A stretch of DNA of 64,000 bases from Asterella californica. Lineage: Eukaryota > Streptophyta > Marchantiopsida > Marchantiales > Aytoniaceae. The position numbers and the translations under genes are program-made. Each line of letters begins with the position of its first letter. Position 1 is the stretch's first letter. The stretch lies in assembly GCA_036924285.1 (NCBI GenBank), contig JAYKYS010000001.1, forward strand, positions 40,237,501-40,301,500, written 5' to 3'. This document shows, piece after piece, positions 33,713 through 44,221 of the stretch. The notes below the pieces were generated by a model, which worked only from the letters and a program-made list of their open reading frames with translations, ran no database searches and was not told where the DNA came from.

Positions 33713-34233
33713 TCACACGACTCCCAAAACAACATTCATTCGAAAGAAATGAGAACATTTTTCATTCAATTTCTCCTCCAACGTCAACCCAGAACATCTC
33801 ATCCTCAGTAAGCCCTCCATCTGTGCTATCTTCGTATTTCTTTCGCCTTCTTGTACATATTCACGTATCTCTCGAACCGTCGCTACTGAGAAGTCGTTCT
33901 TTCTTGAAAGTTGAGCTACCATAATCTCCAAAGCAACGGTTTTGTTGAGATACTTCCCCGCATCAACTTTCGTCTTCAGTCCTACATCGTGCAATGCGGC
34001 AAAGTTCTCCTGTCCTTAGTGTATGTTACAATCTTCTTATAATCATTTGAATTCAAACGAATTCTAGTTTTTCTAGAAGCTTCTTGACATTTGGGAACCA
34101 TAGTTGAAGAAACTTTATCGATACTTACTACATCACTCTCAATTTTCTCAAAACTAACTCCATCCGACTTAATCTTTTCAATGATCTCAAAATTACCTAC
34201 ATCCATCTTAATCTTTTCACAAACAATGTTCAA
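33713..34233 (-). pseudogene. Unrecognised coiled-coil-like ORF pair
   Basis: Two abutting minus-strand frames look protein-like. 33,982-34,233 is Lys/Glu/Ile-rich (EKIKSDGVSFEKIESDVVSIDKV). 33,713-33,994 reads GLKTKVDAGKYLNKTVALEIMVAQL then ATVREIREYVQEGERN. The second has good helical periodicity. They are probably the remains of one gene or transposon ORF shifted in frame. No family is recognised. Confidence 0.3.
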
Positions 34234-34986
34234 TTTTTTGCACTCTCATTTTCAAGCTTTTTCTGCAACTCTTCCAATACTTTACACAAATTGAATGTTA
34301 TTTTTTAAGAAATGAGTGCTTTTTCGTACTCGTATGCTCACCGTCACACCAAGTTATACATTATTTAAGAGTAGGAAGTACTAAATAATCCACGAGTATG
34401 TTGAAACCCTCTCAAATAACCCGGGATGTAAAATATAATGCAATCAACAAGTTGCACGTCGTAAACTGCCCACAGTACGACAAAAATTCCTCGTGCTGTG
34501 AAATAATAATTCTCCTTAACTTTGAAACCCCAAATAGTTCATGGAACACACTGGACGTCACAACATAGTTGTACCGCGTTAGCTATCTCAGATGTATGGT
34601 TCGCAGCGTGAGATGTGCTTGTAACAGGTCCGCTGCTGTCGGTAAAGCTCAGGATCTGAATATATCCGGCATTTAAGCCCTTGGCATAACTACCATCCAT
34701 CGTAAGCTCTCTGCAAACAGTAGTTGTGCCCATACTTTGTAGGTTTGAAGGTGCTCTTTTGTACGTAACTCATCTGCAATTTCATCATGGTGGCTCGAGT
34801 GCTATGAGGTACTGCACTTGAATATACAGCCTACAGGACAGCAGTGAAAGTTGTATGAAGCTGGAGTAGGAGAAACTTGGCGAAACTGAATTAGGAATAG
34901 AGCGAACTCCAGTTCCGAGTTAATTTATTTACATTACACACGAAAGTAGGTTTCTACTTCGTACTCTCCAGATTTTGAAAGCGCCG
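34234..34986. other. 3' flank of the tRNase Z gene
   Basis: Contains the likely 3' UTR of the minus-strand tRNase Z gene. A 64-codon minus-strand frame (34,539-34,733) begins with a true ATG but matches nothing and lies after the stop codon. Confidence 0.4.
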
Positions 34987-37900
34987 TTATTCCAACTCAG
35001 AATCGAGCCATCTAATGTGTTTGCCACCCTGCCTTCCAGTCCCCTCAACAACTATGCGTGAAGCTTGGCCTCCGTTCAGCCCGCCTGTCCCTACACTGTC
35101 GTATCGCTCTACTTGTTGCAAAAATTGGTTGACGGAAGCCTCTGTTCCACCTTCCATAATTTTGTTCCAAGATACTGTATCAAAAGGCGATTCAGATTCC
35201 ACATTCCTAAGCTTGTCCGCTGGTTGACACGGGTCCCTATCATCCTCGGCGCAGTATCTGCTCACCGGAGTGACTACACTGTCAAAAGAGGATTCTGTTG
35301 CTGTTGCAAGGGATGGCTTTCGAACTCGATGAGCACCAGCCTTTGTGTTGATTTCCACCATGCGAACCCGAGGTCGCGACCTGTCTTTGAACACAGGTAA
35401 CTGCAGTAGCTCTTCATCTTCGGAATCGGAGGACCATTTAACTGTCACATCTTCAGCAACAAGATCTGCCGGTGAACTTCTGAGTTCTTTGTCATCAGAG
35501 TTCTCACACCATCTGATATGCTTAGCCGGAACATCTGCGCGATCCCCACATTCCGTGTTGAGACGAGTGAGGGAGCTGTGAACCGAAGCTGGAGCCAGAT
35601 GCGCTGAGTCGGTGTCATCGCCTTCAAGCTCCTGCGTGCTTCTTGATCGAGTAAAAACAGTAGCCTGGGCAGGAGGCCAAAGATTGGTTGATGTTGAGTG
35701 GTCTTCATCCTGGCCACTAATCAGCGATTTGATTTCGTCCGACTTCTGATATAATGAAGTAATCAAGGGCAACAATTCAGAAAGAGAATCCAGCAAATGG
35801 CTGGGCACCACCATGCCATCGAATGCCACGGCTACTTTCTGATTCTGATTACTGCACATCGAGACCATCTCAGGATACCGTTGACTGAAGTGAGTCAGTA
35901 TGATATACTGTGCTCCCATTTGCATTCCCGTTCCGAGGGCTTCCGAAACAGTACTATGACGTTTCAGCCTGGCCTGTACGATCAGCTCGTCCTCGAATGT
36001 TGCCTCGTGGATCAGAACTGAGCAACCGTGACCTGCACGTTCAAGAGCTTTGCAAGGTCTCGTATCACCAGAGTACACGATACTCCAGCCGGTCTTTCCT
36101 CGCAGGATTATACCATAAGCATCGAAGCAATGGAAGACTCTGATAAGCCTCAGGCTCTGCAGCTGCATGCCACAGAGAACTCGACCAAAATGCTTCCTGT
36201 CTTCTTTGCTTCCCAAGGATCTACCGGATACTGCGACGTCCTGGCAACGGATGAAATGAAACTCAGGCATGGGGCAAACCATGGCTGCACGAGCGTCCTT
36301 CACCTCCGAAAGCCACAAGCCAACTTTCTCAGGACCTATCACGACCAAGGGCTCTTTCTGCAGCCTGCGTGCCTCGAGAACGGAAGGAACTCCAAGAACA
36401 TGATCTCCATGTTTGTGAGATAGCCACAGACATTCCAACGAACAGATGAAGGTCTCAGCTTTCACGTCACCAAATCTCCGAACAAATTGTCCAGCGACGC
36501 CCTCCCCGGCTTCCATTAACATGGCCCTGTCAGTTCCTTTGACTTGCAGGAGGATCCCACTGCTCCCTCTTTTCTTGCTGGGCTCAGCACATCCCGTCCC
36601 AAAGAAGACAAGCTGAAAATCAGAGTCCACGACGCCTGAACTCGTATCTTCATGCACCTGTGTGAGAGTTCGATACCAGGTGGAGAGCTTGGAGCGATTC
36701 GAAGTCTGCAGCTGGTCTTCCTGCTTAATAATATTCAGGTCAGTTTCTGTGGAGGATAAGCTTTGCAAGGATGGAGTTGAAGGCAGATTCCCAGCACTTC
36801 GTTCTTGCAGATTCCTCCTCAAGGCAGCAGCTGCAGCACCATTAGCAGTGCGAGTCACAGGAGTACCATTAACTGGTAAACCCGCAACATGAGCTATGTC
36901 CCGAGACTCGAGATCCTTCTGCATTCGTTCTTCATGTAACTTCATGAGCTTCACCGGACACAGTGAGTAGTCCACCGATGTGCCGGATTTTTGGAAAATA
37001 AGTCTCATGCACAATGCTGCATCCAAGATCTTCTCGTCACCACCTGCGGCTTGTTCGGAAGATGCTTTGGCAACCTTCGAGCAGATATCCATGTTCGGAG
37101 GCAACGGGAATATTCGTTCATGGATACAGTTGAGCTTAGTCAGAGTCCCCAAGGAGGACTGGAATCCAAACTCGCCATTGGCTCCCCTCACAACGACCTG
37201 AGAAGCAGAGCTCCGTATCGATTCCATGCAAACCTCGTGATACCTTGACTCGATGATGCTACGAGGGGAAAGATCAACGACTGCAGCAATTAAGGGTTCC
37301 TTTCCTGCTTTAGCTTCTTCACCTGCCTCGCATGATGAACCAGGATGCTTGCAGCAGCTCAGTAGCGGATGTTCTCTTAAGCTTTCTGAGTGTTCCTTAC
37401 TCTTGCAATCAACTATTAGAACAGCTGTGTGCAGATTTCGCAGGTAGCAAACGTACCCCAAGACAGAACACGGGCCGAGACTGGTACTCTGTACTTCGCC
37501 GCGAGATGCTGCATCTTGCTGTTTTTCAGGACTGGGAGATAACTGGAAAACTGGATTTGCTTCTTCATCCACATCTGGAAGCTCCAGGTCTTGAGAGTTG
37601 TGTATCAACCAGTCGAATCGCTTCATGGAAGAAACAACAGGATTCTTCTGCATTTCCTTCCCATCTTCTGCCCCCAAGCCGTACATTGGCTGTGGAACAC
37701 AACCGAATTTTTCGATGAGATGAGAGGTAAACAGTGCTTCCTTGCACTGTTTACCTCTCATCTCCTTTTCTTCTCCCTGGGTGCATAATCTAGGTCTCGC
37801 CAAGTCATCCAGGTCACCACCACTTCGGTTACCCGGTCGTTGCTCTGTCCGAGATTCACCAGGTAACCCGCCAAATACATTCACCCGTTCCCTCTTTGAT

Positions 37901-39169
37901 TTGTCCAGCTTAAGTCTCACCTGTTTGAAAAAGCTGTGCTCTTGATTAAATTTTAAAGGTCGTTGTAGATCTCCTTCTCGTTTCCGCCTCAGCGGGAGTA
38001 TGATGTTGGTGCCTCTTCTGGGGTGGTCGCTAGAGACCTCTTGATACGAGGAGCAATCGTTGTCACTTGAATCCCCTCTTCTGATCGAGGATCCTGAAGA
38101 GCTAGTACTAGTACTTGAATCATGGATGCCCGTGGAAGCACGAGGAAGCAGATCAGCCACACTTTTCTGCTGGTCGGTACTGGAGCTTTCACTGGCTCCA
38201 TAGAGGCACCAGGGGCAAACACCAGTCTGATCGCCATCCACTATGGGTGCAATCACAATGTGCTCATCTTCAAACACCGGAGAAGTACGATTTGCACAAC
38301 ACTCGCTGACAAACACCTTCGGATGTCGCCACCGACATATATGGCGCAGAGAGTGGACCACTGCAGTCGCTCCACTCGGTCCTATCATCTGCACTTGCCC
38401 GTGTCCATCATGTCTCAATCTCAGCATCAGCCCACCTAAACCTCCCTGCTCCCGCAACAACAACAACGACTCGTTACATCCGTTCAATGCCCGTTAGCAC
38501 GCCTGACAGAAAACGAGAGTTACCAAGTAGCGGGATGTAGCGAGGAACGTCAAACGGTGCATCATAAACACTTCACTATGTGGAGATCAACTTCCCAATT
38601 GTTGATTTCCGTAAGATCCAGACAGGTAAGTTGCAGGTGTATGCAGTTCACCGTTCAGAAGTAGTCCACTTAAGTTTAAAAAACTTAAGCGGACTACTTA
38701 CAGGCGTTGTACGCTGCCTACGGAAGCACTGGTTGTTAATTTATTGCGATCTTTCTGGAGATCATTATGCCACGGAAGGAAACAGAGCCAGCATTCGACT
38801 CGCTACGATTCTGGTTCAAAAATAGGTTCAACTAGCCAGAACAGGAGCTCAGCCGAATTTGCTGTAAGATCGATTAACAACAGCACAAGCTGAGAGGCTA
38901 CATTCTGACCGGTCAGCAAAACTGGATTTAATTCAGAACGTTTTGCGTGTCGAACTTACAGTGGCTGCAGGGAGTAAAGAAGTGAGCAGAATGCACGACA
39001 GCCGTCCTGATGGGGTAGACTTGTGCTCCAGCGCAAGCCGAGAAAAACCATCCGGTACATTTAGAAGATATTCTGCCTTCTTGCCGGGAGCTGACAAGAG
39101 CAACGCGGGCTCCACACCATCGGCGGCTGCGTGCAATACTCGCAGCTCGTAGCCCGTGCTGGACTCCAT
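34987..39169 (-). CDS. TRZ (ELAC2-like): Long-form tRNase Z (tRNA 3'-end endonuclease), ~1222 aa
   Basis: Two exons: 38,960-39,169 (ATG, 70 codons, donor ACT/GTAAGT) and 34,987-38,445 (acceptor GCAG/GGAGG), joined in phase 0. The joined junction restores the family's N-terminal pattern (YLLNVPDGFSRLALEHK...LLTSLLPAAT + GGLGGLMLRL). The C-terminal metallo-beta-lactamase half holds FFGTGCAEPSKKRGSS (about 685), the zinc motif SHKHGDHVLG (about 745), YSGDTRPC, IHEATFEDE, HSTVSEA (about 902) and HFSQRYPE (about 920). It cleaves 3' trailers from pre-tRNA in the nucleus, mitochondria or plastids; location cannot be read here. The protein is longer than the roughly 900 residues usual in plants, owing to Ser-rich linkers in the middle and a 300-residue C-terminal tail with two KHIRW motifs. 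The start is the first real ATG; upstream codons in frame are TTG. It is divergent from HISN2. Confidence 0.93.
37717..37764. repeat. Perfect 21-bp hairpin inside tRNase Z exon 2
   Basis: GAGATGAGAGGTAAACAGTG + C pairs perfectly with its reverse complement across the six-base loop TTCCTT. It is in frame on the minus strand, encoding KEMRGKQCKEALFTSHLI, in a poorly conserved linker of the protein. Confidence 0.95.
38659..38699. repeat. Hairpin in tRNase Z intron 1
   Basis: AAGTAGTCCACTTAAGTT pairs with AACTTAAGCGGACTACTT with a single A/C mismatch around a five-base A-rich loop. It lies in the 514-base intron of the tRNase Z gene. Confidence 0.9.
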
Positions 39170-40232
39170 GATCAGCGCAGTGCTCAAGGTCTCTCCCCGT
39201 AAACCCTACATCCGTTCGTCCACCAAACCCGGAAGAAATCTCGTTCCATTTCGTCCCGCCGCCTGCTGCCAACCAAATTCACCCCCGAAGATTTCATACC
39301 TGTCGAAAGGAACTAAAACCTTGCAGCGGAACAAACTCTAAACCCTACATTTCCTTCGAACTTTGCTCCGATCTCATATCCTGCCCCTGCCCAGCGTGTA
39401 ATTTATGTACCTTTTTCCAGAGAGGCTGACACCTAAACATGAACTGTTACCAAAAAGGATGATCCGTCCATGTAACACAGAACCAACTAGCTACGCTTCC
39501 CTCTGACCCTCAGCCACCGACACGAGCTAACTACCATCCCCGTGCATTATACAGGAAAGATTCTGCGCTGGGTGCATCCACTGCCGAGTATCTGTTTTAA
39601 CGTAAAACTCAGTTACCAAAACTTCGCTGTTGAAGTCCAGACGCTCACTTCGAGCGTACACGGTACAATCTGAACAAGCGCCGCTTTGTCAGACAAGACG
39701 TTCGACTTGTCCTTGTGTAGGCCCCTAATGAAGTTACCCCAAGTCCCCCGTTTCCTCAAGAAGAACGCCTTTGTTGCAATGCCGAGTTGTCGTACCCTCG
39801 TATCCCCCTTATCCCAGCCAACCCCAGCAGCCCACGTAAAGTTGCTTTGCCTGTTCTTCCGACACCCACGGACTCACTTTCGTCAAGTTCGGGAAGGAAG
39901 GAAGTAAGTGCAGGTGTAAGGTCCCTACAAGCTGAAGTGTGATCCCGGCCTTGTCGCCTCGCAGTGAAAGAAGTTGAGTTCAAGGTGCACAGTGAAATGA
40001 AGAACATCGGTCGGAGATGTGGAACAAGAGACGGAAGTATGTCGGTCTCCTGACTGTTCGTGAGTGGCAAGGAACAAGGACGTAGAAGGGCTTCTGCAGA
40101 GTCTCTTCTTAGAGCAGAGGAGAGAAGAGCATTGTCCCAAATGGGAGTTAGGTAGAGCAGAGGTTTGACATCAACACTGGAGGGATCCGTGTTGCAGTTC
40201 CTTTCGCACGAGTGGGCGGTTTGAGTCCATCC
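39170..40232. promoter_or_regulatory. Shared divergent promoter region, tRNase Z / HISN2
   Basis: About 1.06 kb separates the two start codons and both 5' UTRs must lie here. No clear TATA box is seen on either strand; the region has CT-rich stretches typical of housekeeping plant promoters. Long minus-strand frames around 39,756-40,485 have no domain and overlap the presumed HISN2 leader. Confidence 0.45.
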
Positions 40233-42266
40233 ATGGCAGTTTCCTGGAGCGTTGCGGTTGGTGTGGATTTGAATCACCATTTCGTGGGCGGGCAGAGTCT
40301 ATCGTGCCCTGTTCGTGGCCGATCAGCACCAGCCACAGTGGTATGCTGCAGCGGACCGAGAGAGAGGATAATGCCACCCCTCCGTTCTGGGTTGAGTTGT
40401 GCTTATCGAGAGGTGGAATCGGTTTCTGATACGCGAAGGAGCCCTTCTGCTGCTGCAGCTCTGGCGCGGGCTGAGCCAGTATCAACTCCTGAGGTGTGAA
40501 TGGTCTCTGTTCAGTGTGGTATCACATCCGCTGTCGGGAATTGAGATATTGCATTTGGACTAGAAATGTTGTTCCCCATAATCGCGTGATTGTCGTTCAT
40601 TCATTCGCATTGATAGTACAGTTTGTGGTCGCTCTTGAGTCAGAGAGAAGCAGCGGCTTGGCACGTCCATGTTCTGTGACTAGCATTGCAAGATATTACA
40701 ATGCTGGCATTGAATGAATGACCTTTGAGGTCTAGGTCAACTTTTCGAACTTAATTGCTGCAAAGCAACGCACGATTTCAGAGTATAAGAATTTGTCACA
40801 ACGTTAGGCTTGGTGACTGTTAAATTTATGGTTCAGGTCAGTCCAGTTGGGTTCGGTTTTGCCTTAAAAGGATTAGTAGTCCTCGCTGAAAGTTCAAATT
40901 GCGCACGAAATATGTAAGTGCTTCGGTGTCGTGTCAGTCGATCAGTGTTGCCAGTGATCTTCTATAGTCAGTTATGGTCTCGACCATTTGATTAGTTCCT
41001 GTACGGTTAGCAAAATGCTCTGGCCCCGTGAAACATTTTGTCATCAGAGAAGGTAGTTTTCATGGGTACGTTTACCTCACATTTCGGTGGAATGTTCATT
41101 AGGTGGAGGCACTTCTGGATACTATCAAATGGGATTCTAAAGGTTTGGTGGTGGCGATAGCACAGCATGTCGACACCGGCGCCATTCTCATGCAGGGCTT
41201 CTCCAACCGTGATGCCATTTCAGCTACTCTGGCATCACGCCGTGCTACGTTCTACAGCCGTAGTCGCTCATGTCTCTGGACCAAAGGAGAGACTTCAGAG
41301 AATTTCATTAACGTTGTGGATGTCTACATAGACTGTGATCGCGATTCGGTAGGTTATTTGTCTTGATATGTCCATTAAGTGTTCTGATTGCTGATGGATT
41401 GCATTGGTGTTTGAAAGCTTATCTATCTGGTCTTTTGTCTAAGTCGTAGCTCTCTAAGTCCCCCACTTCATCATGATATCCTTGTAGTGTTTGTGTTTAT
41501 GGAGTTGAACTCAGTTGATTCTTGTGCAGATAATCTACCTAGGAAAGCCTGAAGGACCCACTTGCCACACTGGAGCGGAGACTTGTTACTTCACACCTGC
41601 ATTTGAGAGCAGTAACCCAGAGGTATCTCACGGTACTCGGATTTCTGTTATCTTGTTTTACCGTTCTTTCAGCTGTTTGGCTTGGCCCTTGTTGACAAAG
41701 GACCGAGGAAGGACGGTAACGGGATCGAGTTCAAGAGAAGTGATTGCGTTTCCGCAGGCCTTGTCAACCTTGTACTTGTTGGAGTCCACAATTGCCTCGA
41801 GGAAAGTGGAAGTAACTGCAAAGCCTTCTTGGACAAAGAAATTAGTCGACAACCCTAGGCTTCTCTGCTCTAAAATAAGGTGCTAATCAATCTCAAACTG
41901 CACTCATATGTTTGTCTTCCCGTTTGATTTGGAGTCTGCGACGTCTGTAAGTGCTCGCTGAGTAGCAGAGGGAAGATTACTTCTCTGTCTTCATCTGTCG
42001 CCCTTTCGGTCCTTCCTAGAAGTTCGTACTCGTGGCTGAATGGCTGGGTCAACAGGGAAGAAGCAGAAGAATTGTGCAACACTATTGAGGAGGATGAAGG
42101 ACGAGAGAGGACAATATCGGAAATGGCGGATTTGCTCTACCATAGCATGGTTCTGTGCTCAGTACAAGATGTGAGAATGGAAGAGGTTATGGCAGTGTTA
42201 AGAGGTCGATTCTCAGAGTCAGGGGTTGAGGAGAAGGCAAGTCGAAAAGTGAAGACACCTTCCTAG
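40233..42266 (+). CDS. HISN2: Histidine biosynthesis bifunctional protein HisIE, plastid-targeted, 310 aa
   Basis: Five exons join in phase: 40,233-40,493; 41,103-41,348; 41,530-41,622; 41,758-41,879; 42,056-42,266. It catalyses steps 2 and 3 of histidine synthesis: phosphoribosyl-ATP pyrophosphohydrolase (HisE) and phosphoribosyl-AMP cyclohydrolase (HisI). Residues 1-87 form a Ser/Ala/Arg-rich leader, probably a chloroplast transit peptide. HisI follows, with W-D..GLVVAIAQ, LWTKGETSENF, and the metal motifs DCDRDS (164-169) and GPTCHTGAETCYF; C165, C181 and C188 fit the zinc ligands. HisE runs from about 201 (LSTLYLLESTIASRK...KPSWTKKL...LLCSKIREEAEEL...EMADLLYHSMVL). Order and length fit the plant enzyme (about 280 aa in Arabidopsis, from memory). 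I chose the ATG at 40,233 because upstream in-frame codons are GTG and TTG. The first donor is GAG/GTGTGA, weaker than the others. Confidence 0.95.
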
Positions 42267-44221
42267 TTTACTCAATCACGCTTACTATTTGACAGGAAGT
42301 TTAGGTAGAAAGAGTTGGAAAATGGGTGACAATATCGTACTCGAGTTACCCTTTTTTACGTTATATCGAGCTAGGTCTCAACCGGACCAAACACAAAAAT
42401 TGCACTCTTGGTCATGGTTAGATATCTTGAGGCTCTGCTTTTCTCATTTACCGGAATGTAGTAAGCCTCGTGAGAGCTGGCAGTTGCAGAAGAGATGCGT
42501 CAGCTAGTTCAAGAGAATTTTGGAGAAAGTGATCTCGTTGCTGGATTCGTGTAGCGAGGAACTGCTGCAAACCATGCATCTGTAGTCGGACAGTGGAAGG
42601 AGGAAAAACGGGACATGTTTCACCATCACTGCCTTCTCGGGAGCAGATATGAGGAGACGAGTATTTCGCAAAGATCTCGCAGCTCCGGAGAGTTGGAAGT
42701 CTTGAAATTGAGATGAATGGTCAGCAACATGGTCGATCCATTGGGTTTTTGAGACCCTTGGAACTGCAAACATTGCTGTATGCCGTCCTGCTATTCATCG
42801 ATCTGTCTCTGACACAAACTGAACCCAGTCTGTCCGATCTAATTTCTACTTAGGCCATCCGAACGAGAACAGACAGACAATCATCACTCGTCCCGGGGAC
42901 CTAGGCCGATGGGCTGATGGAGGGTCAAGATTTACCAATACGCCGAGCTCAATCACGATTTGAAGTGGAATAAGGATTCCCGTTGCGACTTGTTTAGGAG
43001 TGTTCGCTTTATCTCATACATCCTTGTCTGCCAGAAAAGCGCCTCGTCTCAGTTGCTTCCCTCCCCAGACAAATCTGATAAGTACCAGGATCAGTGAGCT
43101 GTTCGAGCCAGCCCCCTAACAGTAAGCCCCGTCCTGCAAACTTTGTTACTGGCTACGAGACAATTTAATAAGCCTTCGCAATTGTGTCTAAAATCTTAAA
43201 GAAAGAGTGTGTACATAATTTCTACTTTCCTGACCGACCTGGTCGACACCGGTGGTCCTCTACTGTACATCAAACGGAAGCAAGTTGGAGTTCCGGGTAC
43301 AATGCAGGTTCTACAGGATGGATGTTCCACATTGCCCTCCACAATCTCGACGAGTGGACCTACCCTTGTTGCACTTACCAGGCTTAGTAATGCTGTAAAT
43401 GGCTTCGGGTTTCTTGGGAACTCACAGAAGAGCGACGGGGTATACTACAGTTGAAACTATTACTGACTCCAGATATCTTTTAACCTCGTTCTTTTGTCGA
43501 AACTCCGCTAATAAATACTCTTCTGTCCAAATCGTACCCCTAACTGCAAAGATTACAACACGGTATCAGCTTTCGCGCGCTTTCGAGTCGACACGTGGCT
43601 GGTTCGGATCGGAGCAACCGCGAACATCCGGCCCCCGCCAGTTTTTTTCAAACAAACCCCTAATCCGAGTGCAGTACTGTATCCGCTTTCTGCTGTGTTC
43701 TAACGTGAGTGTTTAGAGGAGGTGTGTAGGGAGCAGAAGTGAGTTCTGTTGTCGCGGATTGTTTAAGTTCATCTCGACTTCGTCAAAGACTCGAAAGTTT
43801 TGGTTGCTCTGATCGGAGGTTAACTCTATCTTCCGTCCGGAGAAACGAGAGAAAGGTTCGTCAGACGAGGGCTGATCCGAAGCTGCAGTGTGTACCCTTC
43901 TCTCCGCATGAGTCTGCTTTGCAGCTGAGTTTCAGTAGCAACTCTGGTTCAAAGTCGTTCCAGTGCTGGAGGTTGCGAGGGACATTCGGGTTCGACTGTG
44001 GTATCCTCAAACCAATCGCTCACTGCAATGTGGACCTCTGGCTGACTTCCTTGCATTTCCACGGAGCCTTCGCCGAGGATTGTGGCGGTTGCTACTGGGC
44101 TTATGTAGTGTAATCCCCGCGTTCTCGGTCGACATTGTCGGATTGTAGTTTTAGCTGGCTCCAGACTACTGAATTCCCAAGTATTTCTTTCTCAATCGAG
44201 CGCAAGACTTAGGTGGAGAAG
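42267..44221. other. Intergenic between HISN2 and AAAS
   Basis: Holds the HISN2 3' UTR and the AAAS promoter and 5' UTR. Plus-strand frames at 43,184-43,716 and 43,739-44,113 have no recognised domain; the second probably lies in the AAAS leader, since it ends about 110 bases before the AAAS ATG. Confidence 0.5.

Noticed and set aside
38487..38487. Start of tRNase Z at 38,487
   Set aside because: That codon is TTG and precedes a good acceptor at 38,445/38,446; joining to the exon at 38,960-39,169 restores the conserved N-terminus.
35015..38497. Numerous plus-strand frames over tRNase Z
   Set aside because: Antisense shadows of a well-supported exon.
38928..39272. Minus-strand 114-codon frame overlapping tRNase Z exon 1
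   Set aside because: Different frame from the exon encoding YLLNVPDGFSRLALEHK; no motif of its own.
40212..40499. HISN2 first exon starting at 40,212 and ending at a TGA
   Set aside because: 40,212 is GTG; the first ATG is 40,233, and the exon ends at the donor 40,493 before that stop.
41658..41852. Minus-strand frame over HISN2 exon 4
   Set aside because: Shadow of the HisE exon.
43739..44113. Plus-strand 124-codon frame before AAAS
   Set aside because: No ATG at the start, no domain, and it lies where the AAAS 5' UTR should be.
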